Positions 51,743-60,230 of a stretch of DNA of 64,000 nt are shown one piece after another. A program made the translations under genes and the position numbers. The notes below the pieces were generated by a model. The model saw only the letters and a list, made by a program, of their open reading frames with translations, did not search any database and was not told the DNA's origin. The stretch's first letter is position 1, and each line of letters opens with the position of its first letter. Source of the stretch: Verrucomicrobiia bacterium (GTDB lineage Bacteria; Verrucomicrobiota; Verrucomicrobiia; Verrucomicrobiales; Akkermansiaceae); the NCBI GenBank assembly GCA_947462875.1, contig CANHQJ010000005.1, positions 124,001 to 188,000 on the forward strand. The letters are read 5' to 3'.

Positions 51743-52771
51743 TTACGAAAGCAACAAGCGCGCCGCTTGATGGAAGGCGGCCGATGCCGGACTGCTCTGC
51801 GGATCGAGCAACGCGACCGGACGACCGGCGTCCCCTCCTTGCGAAATCGGAACCTGGATCGGAATCTGCGCCAGCAACGGAACACGCAGGCGCTCGGCCT
51901 CGCGCACGCCGCCATCCTGACCGAACAGGTAGTAGCGCTTGCCGGCATCACACTCAAACCACGACATGTTTTCGATCAGTCCGAGAATCGGCACGTTGAC
52001 CTTGGCAAACATGCTCGCGGCCTTGCGCGCATCGATGAGCGCCACCTCCTGCGGCGTGGTTACGATCACCGCGCCGTGCAGTGCCACGGTTTGCACGATG
52101 GTGAGCTGAATGTCGCCCGTGCCCGGTGGCAGATCGAGAATGAGATAGTCCAGATCTCCCCACTCGACCTGGCGGAGAAATTGCTGCGTGTAGCGCGTGG
52201 CCAGCGGGCCGCGCACGATGACAGGCGAGCGATCTTCCAACAACAAACCCATCGACATGATTTTCAATCCATGCGTCTCGATCGGAATGATCTCGTCCTT
52301 TTCATTCGCCATCGGCTTTTCCTGACAGCCGAACATCATCGCGATCGAAGGGCCGTAAAGATCGCAATCGCACAGTCCTACCTTCGCACCGGTGGCAGCG
52401 AGGGCGATCGCGAGATTCGAAGAGACGGTGGACTTGCCCACGCCGCCTTTTCCTGATGCCACGGCGATGATTTTTTTCACGCCGGGAATCGATGATGCGC
52501 CCGCCTGCGCCGGCGTGGCCTGCGCGCTGGGATCCTTCACATCGATCTCCACCTTCACCGAGGTGAAGCCGGGCAGTTGGTCGAGGACCTCATGGCAGTT
52601 TTTGAAAATCTGCTGCGGCACCTCGGCATCGCGCGTCTGGATTTCCAAACGCACACGCAGCAGCGTGCCTTCGATCTGGATGTCCTTGACCAGTCCAAAC
52701 GAGACAATATCACGGGAAAATCCCGGGTAGCGAACCGTGCGCAGCGCATCGCGAATCAAATCAGTATTCAT
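51743..52771 (-). CDS. Mrp/ApbC family iron-sulfur carrier ATPase
   Basis: 342 residues from ATG 52771. The N-terminal MIP18/DUF59 domain spans about 5-80 (LRTVRYPGFSRDIVSFGLVK). The ATPase follows with the deviant Walker A GKGGVGKST at about 106-114, the switch DCDLYGPSI, and LDLPPGTGDIQL. In the family a CxxC pair near the C-terminus binds a bridging Fe-S cluster. Here the equivalent segment is ENMSWFECDAGKRYYLFG (about 268-285), which has only one Cys. Cluster carriage may therefore differ or use other ligands. The role is Fe-S cluster delivery by family analogy. gluQ follows directly. Confidence 0.92.
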   Translation of the reverse strand: MNTDLIRDALRTVRYPGFSRDIVSFGLVKDIQIEGTLLRVRLEIQTRDAEVPQQIFKNCHEVLDQLPGFTSVKVEIDVKDPSAQATPAQAGASSIPGVKKIIAVASGKGGVGKSTVSSNLAIALAATGAKVGLCDCDLYGPSIAMMFGCQEKPMANEKDEIIPIETHGLKIMSMGLLLEDRSPVIVRGPLATRYTQQFLRQVEWGDLDYLILDLPPGTGDIQLTIVQTVALHGAVIVTTPQEVALIDARKAASMFAKVNVPILGLIENMSWFECDAGKRYYLFGQDGGVREAERLRVPLLAQIPIQVPISQGGDAGRPVALLDPQSSPASAAFHQAARLLLS

Positions 52772-52889
52772 AAGAAAAAAGGTGGCAGCGGAGTAAACGC
52801 GCGATTCCCCCACTTAGCAAAGGATTTTTGAATGGATAGGCGGAGAAAATGCCATCCCGCGGACCGTTGCCCCGTTTTCCCAAATCCGC

Positions 52890-55022
52890 TCACCAATGCG
52901 TCCTGACACCGAGAATCGCATTGAAACCCGGTTCGTTGTTACCGGAGCCGTGGTGGCGGAAATCGACATTGCTGATGTTCTCGAGGCCGAGATTGAATTC
53001 GAGATTTTCCGTAGCCTTCCAGCCGGCATAGAGCATGGGCACCACATAGGAGGGAGTGCCGTTGGTGGGGATGCGTTGGGTATCGCCGATGTCCGCCGCC
53101 GAGAGGCGATCCGCCTCCTCCGCTGCCAGCACGCGTGCCTCGATCCAGTAGTTCGCGGACGGATGAGTCCAGCGCAAGGCCATCGATGCGGTGAGCGGCA
53201 GGGCGCGACTGTAAGGTTCATCGACCGTGGGCCCGCCGATGAATGCCGCGGTGCTGGTCTCACCTTTCTGCCAGGCGACGAATCCGGAGAGCAGCCATTG
53301 CTCGTTGATTTGCCATGCGCCCTCCACCTCGAAGCCGTAGATGTAACCATCGCGACCATTGGCCGCCTGCGTGTTGGTGGAGCCGCTGCTGACAGGTACA
53401 TCGGTGATGATGTCCTCGATATCCGTGTAGAAAAACGCTGCCTGGAAGCTGGTATTTTTTCCGTTCTGGCGCAGGCCCACCTCATAGGTCATGAAATTTT
53501 CCGGATCCACATCCACGGAGCCGCCGGTCTCCACGCCCGAGCGGCTGGTGGTGACACCGGACAAGTCCGCGAGATTCGGCGCGCGGAATGCCTGCGAAAC
53601 GCCGCCATAGACCGCCCAGTCTTTCGGCAGGTCCTGGATCGCACGCACGGAAAAGACCGAATTGTCCCAATCGCGGTTCGAACTCAGATCCCTGCCGGCA
53701 TTGTTGTCCCAGCGCTTGCCGATGTCCGCCTCGGCATAGGTGTAGCGCACTCCCGATTCGATGCGCAGATCTTCTTTTGCCTGCCAATGATACTGCCCGT
53801 GCAGACCGAACAAGGAATAGCGCGAATCATCCGCCACCGGACGGGCGGAGGGCGTGGATATCTCACCCATGCCGCGATCGCGCGAGGCGAGGCTGTTCAC
53901 TTCGTCCTGATAGTAGTCCAGTCCATAAATCCACTTGCCCGGACCCATCGGAGACTCGAATTCAAGATCGATGCCGTAGGTTTGCACATTCGCCTCCTGC
54001 CATTGGCGAAAACGCGAGGAATTCAACGACTGGCTCGTGTTACTGCGTCGATCCTGAAATTCCAGGTCGGTATTGTCCTGATAGGAAAGCGTGGCGGACC
54101 AACGGGAAATCAGGGCACCCTCGCGCGGGTCTTCCGATGCCACGCGCAGGTAGCCCAGCAGGCGGTCCTGATCGAACACATTCGCCAGCCATGATCCGGG
54201 CGACGCCACGTTGTCGCCCTTTTCCCAACCGGGATTGAAAATGGTGCGGTGCCAGCGCCAGATGTCGTTTTGCTGCACCTGCATGAACGCGGCCGTGAGC
54301 GTGGTGCCGGGATCCAGGGCGGCTTCGAAGCGGATGTCCCAGGCGCTTTCATCATAGCCGGTGTTTTGCATGGTGCCGATGTCCGAGCTGTGGATGTCGC
54401 CGAATTCTTTCAGGGTGACTCCCGCATGCAAGCCCCACTTGCCTCCCTGACCGATGCTGCCTTCCACCCGGCCGATGTTCGAGCCATCGCCATTGCTACG
54501 ATATTCATAGTAAGCAGAGCCGTGGCTGAAAAAGGCCCCCTCCGCCTCCTCACGGAAGCCGGAGCTTTTGCCGAAGGCATTGAGCGTGCCGCCGATGGCG
54601 TCCGATCCGAAAGGCACGCTGCCCTGGCTTTTGATCAGCTCCATGTGATCGATGCCGTAGGAGTCGATGGTGTTCCAGTACTGCACCGGACCCGTCCGCC
54701 AGACCGAGTTGTTGAGGCGGATGCCATCGTACATCAGCAGGTTCGCACGCCCGGTCTGGCCGCGGATGAAGGGTGAGCCGTGGCCGTGGGTGGTTTTTTG
54801 CGAAAGCACACCGGGTGTGAAGGTCAGCGCATCGGGAATATTGCGGCGTAGGTTTTCTGAGAGAAACTCATTGTCGAGATAGTTGCTCGTGTAAGCGCTC
54901 TCCGCCTGGGTGGACTTGGCACGCGATGCCGTCACGACGATCGGTTCGAGGAAATCCTGCGCCTGTGAGGTCAAGGGCGCGATGGCAAAAGCGGAAAGCA
55001 GGAGCGAGGTGCGTTTTTTCAT
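52890..55022 (-). CDS. TonB-dependent outer-membrane receptor
   Basis: 710 residues with a signal peptide (MKKRTSLLLSAFAIAPLTSQ). A TonB-box-like EPIVVTASRA stands at about 26-35. The plug domain reaches to about 170 (LRRNIPDALTFTPGVLSQKT, IRGQTGRANLLMYDGIRLN, IDHMELIKSQGSVPFGSDAIG). The remaining 540 residues form the 22-strand barrel and end in an aromatic-terminated strand (FNAILGVRTHW). The length and plug resemble siderophore/vitamin receptors rather than SusC. The ligand is unknown. It lies behind an anti-sigma and an ECF sigma gene on the same strand, which suggests regulated uptake. Confidence 0.93.
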   Translation of the reverse strand: MKKRTSLLLSAFAIAPLTSQAQDFLEPIVVTASRAKSTQAESAYTSNYLDNEFLSENLRRNIPDALTFTPGVLSQKTTHGHGSPFIRGQTGRANLLMYDGIRLNNSVWRTGPVQYWNTIDSYGIDHMELIKSQGSVPFGSDAIGGTLNAFGKSSGFREEAEGAFFSHGSAYYEYRSNGDGSNIGRVEGSIGQGGKWGLHAGVTLKEFGDIHSSDIGTMQNTGYDESAWDIRFEAALDPGTTLTAAFMQVQQNDIWRWHRTIFNPGWEKGDNVASPGSWLANVFDQDRLLGYLRVASEDPREGALISRWSATLSYQDNTDLEFQDRRSNTSQSLNSSRFRQWQEANVQTYGIDLEFESPMGPGKWIYGLDYYQDEVNSLASRDRGMGEISTPSARPVADDSRYSLFGLHGQYHWQAKEDLRIESGVRYTYAEADIGKRWDNNAGRDLSSNRDWDNSVFSVRAIQDLPKDWAVYGGVSQAFRAPNLADLSGVTTSRSGVETGGSVDVDPENFMTYEVGLRQNGKNTSFQAAFFYTDIEDIITDVPVSSGSTNTQAANGRDGYIYGFEVEGAWQINEQWLLSGFVAWQKGETSTAAFIGGPTVDEPYSRALPLTASMALRWTHPSANYWIEARVLAAEEADRLSAADIGDTQRIPTNGTPSYVVPMLYAGWKATENLEFNLGLENISNVDFRHHGSGNNEPGFNAILGVRTHW

Positions 55023-55106
55023 GAATGGTTTGGTTCTGATAGAATCGCTTGTGGCTGCACAATGGTTCAGTGGCGATTGAAAAAATTTCCGTTCGCATTC
55101 CGCCTG

Positions 55107-56261
55107 TCATCGCAATGCGAGCGAGACCATCGCGGTCGTATAGAGCCGGCCGCCTGCCGTGGCCCAGCGGTCATCAGGTGTCCAACTGCCGGATTCGGCT
55201 CCTTGTTGCACCTGTTTGCGCAGCAGTGCGTGGCGGATGGACGATAGCTGATCGAGCGCGGAGACATCGCCCGCTTCTTTGAGCTGCGTGGTGGCGAAAT
55301 ACACCGCGAAATAATCGACCGCACCACCCGCGCGCAAGGCCTCGAGCGTGGGAACGGCGGCACTACCGTGTTGAGCCAGCCATTTGTTCCCCAAAGAAAG
55401 ATGCGGCCGCACCTCCTCCCAGCCCAGAGCGTGAGCGGCCTTGAGGGCTTCCACCTGCCACAGCGTGACGGTCACATCCGGCTGCCCGGCGGCACCCGGC
55501 CCCCAGCATCCGGTGGCCTGTTGTTGGGAAATGATCACATCGATGGCGCGGTGCAGGACGACTTTGGTTTCCGCATCGGGTTGTTGCTGATAGCTCGAAA
55601 GCAAGGCCAGTGTGGCGATGCCCTGGCTGTAGGAAGATCCGTAGAATACCGGGCCGAAGCGGCCTTTGTCATCGCAGTGGCTGATCAGGTAGCGCTTGGC
55701 CTTTTCAATGGCCGCGGCGCGCGAGGCTGTCATCTCATCCGGCGCGGAAAGGATGGCGAGCATCGGCAGCGCGGTCAACGCCACCTCAAACCGCGGATCA
55801 CCGCCCCACCGCGCGGGACTCCAGGAACCATCGGTCTCCTGGGCGCGACAAAACCAGTCAAGGGCCTCGCGCCTGCTGTCGGCGGCATGCATCGGCGATG
55901 TCGTGGTGGAAACGGCCTGCGCACCCGGAGTCAGGGGGGATTCCCGCAGCTGCCACACGCTCAGGCCGGTCACACCGAACAGCAACAACGCGGCGGCGGC
56001 CCAGCGATGCCACTGCGGACGCACGACTTTTTCCCGGGACCGCTGCACGGCGGTGAGGATATCGCGCGTGAGATCGGCGCGCGGTTCCACCACCGGCAGA
56101 AGGGCGAGCCGCCGCCATACCGCCTCCACTTCCTGACAAGCGGGACAGTGCGGGAAATGGGCGGCAAAATCCGGATCCACAAGTTCCCCCGAAAGATGGC
56201 GGACGGCATGCTCGCGGAAACGGCACTCGTCAAGGGTGGCGGTCGGGATCTTCTGTTTCAT
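55107..56261 (-). CDS. Anti-sigma factor fused to alpha/alpha-toroid (terpene-cyclase-like) domain
   Basis: About 384 residues from ATG 56261; a GTG four codons upstream is possible. An N-terminal zinc-finger anti-sigma domain is shown by the ZAS motif H35-x3-C39-x2-C42 (AAHFPHCPACQEV). A membrane helix follows at about 83-103 (WAAAALLLFGVTGLSVW), placing the C-terminal part outside. Residues 130-384 have repeated turns of the squalene-cyclase/prenyltransferase type: FCRAQETDGSWSP, GRFGPVFYGSSYSQGIATLA, TGCWGPGAAGQPDVT, GSWTPDDRWATAGG. The gene overlaps the ECF sigma gene by 32 bases. By analogy with FecR it would relay an extracytoplasmic signal, but the toroid as sensor is inference. Confidence 0.85.
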   Translation of the reverse strand: MKQKIPTATLDECRFREHAVRHLSGELVDPDFAAHFPHCPACQEVEAVWRRLALLPVVEPRADLTRDILTAVQRSREKVVRPQWHRWAAAALLLFGVTGLSVWQLRESPLTPGAQAVSTTTSPMHAADSRREALDWFCRAQETDGSWSPARWGGDPRFEVALTALPMLAILSAPDEMTASRAAAIEKAKRYLISHCDDKGRFGPVFYGSSYSQGIATLALLSSYQQQPDAETKVVLHRAIDVIISQQQATGCWGPGAAGQPDVTVTLWQVEALKAAHALGWEEVRPHLSLGNKWLAQHGSAAVPTLEALRAGGAVDYFAVYFATTQLKEAGDVSALDQLSSIRHALLRKQVQQGAESGSWTPDDRWATAGGRLYTTAMVSLALR

Positions 56262-56868
56262 GGAAATGGTCACGGAGTGCGGTGATGGCGAGGTTGATGC
56301 GGGATTTTACCGTGCCCAGTGGAATATGCAGCACATCGGCGATGGCTTGATAGGGCAGCCCTTGATAAAAGTTAAGCACAATGACATCGCGCAATTTATC
56401 CGATAGAGTGGCGAGCGCCGCTTCGATGTCGATCGAGGGCATGTCGGCTGGCCGGGCATGGCCCGGGTCGATGTGCTGATCCGTTTCCAGACTGCCGCGG
56501 AGCCGTTCGCGGCGCTGCCGTTTGCGACCGAGATCGGCCCACACCCGGTAGGCGAGCACATAGAGAAATGTCGTGAATTTTGCCGTGACCTGGTAGCGGT
56601 CGCGGTACTCGTAGAGGCGCACGAAGGTGTTTTGCACGAGATCTTCACTATCTGAGGAAGCGCCCATGCGGACGAAATAGTTCAGTAAAGATTTCTGATA
56701 TTTTTTGACCAGGCTCTCGAAGGCCGCATGATCGCCCAACGCCACCTGCCGCATCAGGAGCGCGTCGATGTCCTGCGCCTCGGGCGTTTCCTCATCGCAC
56801 CGGGGAATCATCGCGGGCAAACCGAGAAAATCATCAGCTGTGGAGGCAGACCATGGGAGCTTGCTCAT
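56230..56868 (-). CDS. ECF-type RNA polymerase sigma factor
   Basis: 212 residues. Region 2 is clear (FESLVKKYQKSLLNYFVRMG, EDLVQNTFVRLYEYRDRY, FTTFLYVLAYRVWADLGRKR), and region 4 is a helix-turn-helix (LSDKLRDVIVLNFYQGLPYQ, IADVLHIPLGTVKSRI). A 35-residue N-terminal extension precedes region 2. The stop lies inside the following anti-sigma gene, so the pair is translationally linked. It would direct transcription of a regulon that probably includes its own operon and the TonB receptor. A promoter of the matching ECF type upstream could not be picked out by eye. Confidence 0.93.
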   Translation of the reverse strand: MSKLPWSASTADDFLGLPAMIPRCDEETPEAQDIDALLMRQVALGDHAAFESLVKKYQKSLLNYFVRMGASSDSEDLVQNTFVRLYEYRDRYQVTAKFTTFLYVLAYRVWADLGRKRQRRERLRGSLETDQHIDPGHARPADMPSIDIEAALATLSDKLRDVIVLNFYQGLPYQAIADVLHIPLGTVKSRINLAITALRDHFHETEDPDRHP

Positions 56869-56943
56869 GCGCGATGTCAGGGAGGTAAAAGGAGTGAGTC
56901 GCCCATGTCAAACTGATAAGATAACGCGCGTGCGACCGGTTCC

Positions 56944-57474
56944 TTAGAAAAAAAACTTTCCGTAGCGCTCGCGCAGCTGGTGCTGCCATTTTTCGATGAA
57001 TCCCAGATCGCGCACGCAGGTCCAGGCATCCTCGGGAGAAATTTCCCCCGCCACGATCGCGGGAAACAGCGCCATTTTCTGTCGCAGGGCCTCTTGCAGC
57101 CGCGCCTGCCATTCCTCGATGCGCACGCGCCCCGCATGAAGTTCGCTTTCCATCATCGCCTTCGCCAGCGCCGTCTGGCACTGCTCGCGCCGCCGCAACA
57201 GCTCATCCGCCGCCTGGAGCGTCGCGCCCACGCCGCCGAACCAGTCGAGCAATTCGCCATCGATGGTGCCGCGCACCGAGCCCTCCCTGCCCTCGCCTTC
57301 CAGCCAGTGCCGCAGCCGTGCGGAGGGACTGCGCAGCATCTGATAGGCCGCCGTCACCGCCGCCTGCTCGGCCTCGCCCGGAGTTTCCTTGCTCACCGCG
57401 CGATACGCTTCGCGCAATTGCGCGTCATCAAAGTACAGGTCGCGCGGCAGGCGCAGCAGGGCAAAGGCATCCAT
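56944..57474 (-). CDS. HscB-like J-domain co-chaperone without HPD
   Basis: 176 residues from ATG 57474, which follows the IscA-type gene by five bases. The N-terminal 75 residues match the helical frame of HscB/DnaJ (FALLRLPRDLYFDDAQLREAY, AAYQMLRSPSARLRHWL). The position of the His-Pro-Asp loop reads SKETPGEAE, so HPD is missing. The C-terminal part is a helical bundle (LRRREQCQTALAKAMMESEL) like the HscB domain that contacts the Fe-S scaffold. It likely works in Fe-S cluster assembly with the neighbouring A-type protein, but stimulation of an Hsp70 through a normal J-domain is doubtful. Confidence 0.75.
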   Translation of the reverse strand: MDAFALLRLPRDLYFDDAQLREAYRAVSKETPGEAEQAAVTAAYQMLRSPSARLRHWLEGEGREGSVRGTIDGELLDWFGGVGATLQAADELLRRREQCQTALAKAMMESELHAGRVRIEEWQARLQEALRQKMALFPAIVAGEISPEDAWTCVRDLGFIEKWQHQLRERYGKFFF

Positions 57475-57479
57475 CGTTA

Positions 57480-57839
57480 TTACGCCGCAAAACTTTCGCC
57501 GCACGAGCAAGTCACCAAGGCATTGGGATTGCTGACCTTGAACCCGCCTTGTTGCAAATCGTCCGACCAATCCAGCTCGCTGCCCGTGACGAACAAGGCG
57601 CTTTTCGGATCGATCACGACATTCACGCCATTGCTCGGCACCAGGATATCGCGATCGCGCGGGCCATCGACGAGGTCCATTTTATACTGCAAGCCGCTGC
57701 ATCCGCCGCCGATCACCGCGATGCGCAGCGCGCCGTCGGCACGGCCCTGTTTCTCCAACAGTCCGCGCAAATGCGCCGAGGCCGCGTCCATCACGCGAAT
57801 CAGCGTCTCGTTGCCGACCTTGAAATTTACCGCTGTCAT
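57480..57839 (-). CDS. A-type iron-sulfur cluster carrier (IscA/ErpA family)
   Basis: 119 residues with the three conserved Cys: Cys in IGGGCSGLQY at about 48 and the pair in CSCGESF near the C-terminus. A-type carriers deliver Fe-S clusters to apoproteins. The N-terminus (VGNETLIRVMDAASAHLRGLL) matches the family. Which subtype (IscA, ErpA or SufA) cannot be decided. The next gene starts after five bases and encodes an HscB-like protein, so the two form an Fe-S unit. The upstream neighbour is divergent. Confidence 0.93.
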   Translation of the reverse strand: MTAVNFKVGNETLIRVMDAASAHLRGLLEKQGRADGALRIAVIGGGCSGLQYKMDLVDGPRDRDILVPSNGVNVVIDPKSALFVTGSELDWSDDLQQGGFKVSNPNALVTCSCGESFAA

Positions 57840-57988
57840 GCGGCGGGAAGATGGATGCGAAACGCAGGGAAGTCAATTCGCATCGTCATGATTCACAACC
57901 ACCCGTATCGACAGGAACAGGAAGCCAACCCGTCCGGCACAGCGGGATATCAGTTGACTCGGCAGGTCGCTGACGATAGGGCAAAACC

Positions 57989-58783
57989 ATGACAGAGGCT
58001 TTGCATCAGACTTCGATCCATGCGGAATTGAGGCAATTGATTCGCCGTCCCGCACCGCGCCAGCTGAGTCCGGTTCTGCGAAAGCATGTTTCCAGGGGTT
58101 CGGGTCATCGGTTCATGATGCTCTTCGGTTTTGTTTTTGCGGCCTTCGGTTCGGTGTTTTGTGTGATTTTTCTACCATGGAAATTGCTTGATGAATTCAC
58201 TCTCGACAAAGCGCCGCCGCTCTTTGTGGACGGTCGGGTGACTCATGCGGAAAAATCGAACATGTCGATCAACGAAGTGCCTGTTTGGAAATATGAGGCG
58301 AAATTTACGGATGGTTCGCATGAGATGACCAGCGTGGGGTATACGACGGGGCGTTCATTTGCTGAGGGCGATGAAGTTTCCGTACGCGTGCATCCGCAAA
58401 AGGCTGACCTCCATTGCCCTGAGGGCATGCGCATGTCGAAGGGCTCGCCCGGAAGCTCGTTCGTGTTGTTGTTTCCCTTGTTGGGATTTTCGGTGATGGT
58501 CGCCCCTTGGTTCGCCGGGAGACAACGCCTGCGTCTCTATGAAAATGGCTCCGTTGCGGACGTTCAGGTGTTATCAGTGAGAGAGACGAAGATGTTCGTC
58601 AATGACCGGCGTGTGGTTCAATTCACAGTGAAATTTCCTCATTTGCCGGAAACCATGAAGGTGAATAAAAGCAGCTACGAAGAGGTGCATGCGTTGCGGA
58701 ATTCCTACGAAACCCAAAAACCGCTGCACGTTTTGTATGACCCGAAAAAACCCAAGCGTTTTGTGACGGTGGAAGTGGGGTAA
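57989..58783 (+). CDS. DUF3592-like membrane protein
   Basis: 264 residues. Two hydrophobic segments (FMMLFGFVFAAFGSVFCVIF at about 43-62, and FVLLFPLLGFSVMVAPWF at about 157-174) flank a beta-rich extracytoplasmic domain of about 90 residues (WKYEAKFTDGSHEMTSVGYT, GDEVSVRVHPQKAD). A second similar beta domain follows the second helix (VQFTVKFPHLPETMKV, LHVLYDPKKPKRFVTVEVG). The motif V-x-V-x-x-x-P and the ending Y-D-P-x-x-P match DUF3592-type proteins, of unknown function. The gene is divergent from the iscA-like gene. Confidence 0.75.
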   Translation: MTEALHQTSIHAELRQLIRRPAPRQLSPVLRKHVSRGSGHRFMMLFGFVFAAFGSVFCVIFLPWKLLDEFTLDKAPPLFVDGRVTHAEKSNMSINEVPVWKYEAKFTDGSHEMTSVGYTTGRSFAEGDEVSVRVHPQKADLHCPEGMRMSKGSPGSSFVLLFPLLGFSVMVAPWFAGRQRLRLYENGSVADVQVLSVRETKMFVNDRRVVQFTVKFPHLPETMKVNKSSYEEVHALRNSYETQKPLHVLYDPKKPKRFVTVEVG

Positions 58784-58812
58784 AGCGGCAATGCCCGGGC
58801 GAAATTCGTAGT

Positions 58813-58863
58813 CCTATCGCTTTGATAGGTGTGATGGGCGGAGGCCCGCGCCTACTCTGCGGG
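58813..58863. terminator. Two hairpins between convergent genes
   Basis: CCTATC/GATAGG with a GCTTT loop (58813-58829) and CCCGC/GCGGG (58845-58863) lie between the ends of the DUF3592 and acetyltransferase genes. There is no long T-tract, so they may act as weak bidirectional terminators. Confidence 0.4.
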
Positions 58864-58900
58864 AACTTGCTTTGCAAACGCACGGAAAACCACGAGCCGA

Positions 58901-59377
58901 TCACGGATTTTCCGGATCGACGAATTCTTGCTCGTAGAAGCGGTAATCGGTCTCGTCAAAGCCGAGTTTTTCATACACGGCCTGAGCGGATTGGTTGTGT
59001 TTTTCGACGTAGAGGCGCAGGCCGCAGACCTGATCGGAGGCGAATGCCATGCGGCGGACCTCGGAGTAGAGGGCACGAAAGACTCCGTTTTTGCGAAACT
59101 CAGGCACCACATAAACACTCTGAATCCACCAGAAGTCGCCATTGCGCCAATCGCTCCACTCCCGTGTCACCATCAGCGACCCGACCACCCGCTCCTGACA
59201 TTCCGCAACAAGATAGAAGCCGCGGGCCGCCACGGCAAGGCAACCGGACACACCGGCTGTGAGGGTCTCGCGGTGCAGATGTTTCGCCTCGGTTTCCAAC
59301 GCCATGGCGAGGCTGAAATCAACCAGCGCCTGCAGATCATCGACTCGTGCTTCACGGATGGTCAGTGGATGTGTCAT
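58901..59377 (-). CDS. GNAT family N-acetyltransferase
   Basis: About 158 residues from ATG 59377; an ATG six codons upstream is an alternative. The GNAT fold is visible: LTIREARVDDLQALVDFSLA at the start, then the motif A strand and acetyl-CoA pyrophosphate loop WWIQSVYVVPEFRKNGVFRA at about 85-104 (Q/R-x-x-G-x-x form RKNGVF). The final strand and helix LRLYVEKHNQSAQAVYEKLG follow at about 121-140. The acceptor is unknown. The gene is divergent from the SGNH hydrolase operon. Confidence 0.92.
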   Translation of the reverse strand: MTHPLTIREARVDDLQALVDFSLAMALETEAKHLHRETLTAGVSGCLAVAARGFYLVAECQERVVGSLMVTREWSDWRNGDFWWIQSVYVVPEFRKNGVFRALYSEVRRMAFASDQVCGLRLYVEKHNQSAQAVYEKLGFDETDYRFYEQEFVDPENP

Positions 59378-59503
59378 CGGTGCCGTATGCTGCATGAATG
59401 GGCCAACCGATTGCGAGCGGTAATTTTGGCAAAATCTCCCTACTCTCCCGGCATAGGGTTTTCCGTTGCTTGACCACGGGTGCGCATCACGTATGATCCG
59501 ACC

Positions 59504-60211
59504 ATGTCGAAATTATTGGCTCTACTCCTGCTGACCCCCACTCTGCTTTTCGCCCAAACCGGCGCGAAAGACAAGGAAGCCTTGCTGGCGAAACTCAAGA
59601 GCAAGGACACCGCGCTGACCTGGGTCATCACGGGCGATTCCATCACTCACGGTGCCTGGTTCACGGTAGGTGCGCGCTCCTATCCAGAGCACCTGGCCGA
59701 GCGCGTGCGCGGGGAGATGTTACGCTTCCGCGACATCATCATCAACACCGGCGTCTCGGGCGAGATCAGCACGGGGCTGCTGGCCGACTACGATTGGCGC
59801 GTGCTGCGCTTCAAACCTGATGTGGTCTCCCTCAACCTCGGCATGAACGATTGCGCCCGCGTTCCCTTGGAGCAACACAAAAAGGAAATGGGAGAAATGA
59901 TCACCAAGGCCAAAAAAGCGGGAGCCATCGTCATCCTTCATGCCACCAACACGGTCTTCACCGAGCATGGACTCGCGGAAAAACTCCCGCCCTTCATCGA
60001 GGCCGTGCGACAACTCGCCAAAGAACACGATGTGATGCTGGTCGATCACTACAAGATGTTCAGCGAGCAAAAACAAGGTGCCGAAAACCGCACCTGGTTC
60101 AGCGACGCCATCCACCCGAACGGCCTCGGCCACGCCTATATGGCAGCGGAAATGTTCCGCGTCATCGGTATCTACGACCCTCAGAGCTTTACCTGCAGAT
60201 TGGCGCGCTGA
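59504..60211 (+). CDS. Secreted SGNH/GDSL hydrolase
   Basis: 235 residues from ATG 59504, which starts a signal peptide (MSKLLALLLLTPTLLFAQ). The SGNH blocks are complete: GDSITHG with nucleophile Ser at about 46, the Gly in NTGVSGE, the Asn in LNLGMND, and SDAIHPNGLGH with the catalytic Asp and His near the C-terminus. These enzymes deacylate esters, often acetyl groups on carbohydrates. It is 19 bases upstream of the ABC exporter gene, so it is likely the first gene of that operon. Confidence 0.92.
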   Translation: MSKLLALLLLTPTLLFAQTGAKDKEALLAKLKSKDTALTWVITGDSITHGAWFTVGARSYPEHLAERVRGEMLRFRDIIINTGVSGEISTGLLADYDWRVLRFKPDVVSLNLGMNDCARVPLEQHKKEMGEMITKAKKAGAIVILHATNTVFTEHGLAEKLPPFIEAVRQLAKEHDVMLVDHYKMFSEQKQGAENRTWFSDAIHPNGLGHAYMAAEMFRVIGIYDPQSFTCRLAR

Positions 60212-60230
60212 ACACCACGGAGTTCCTTCC

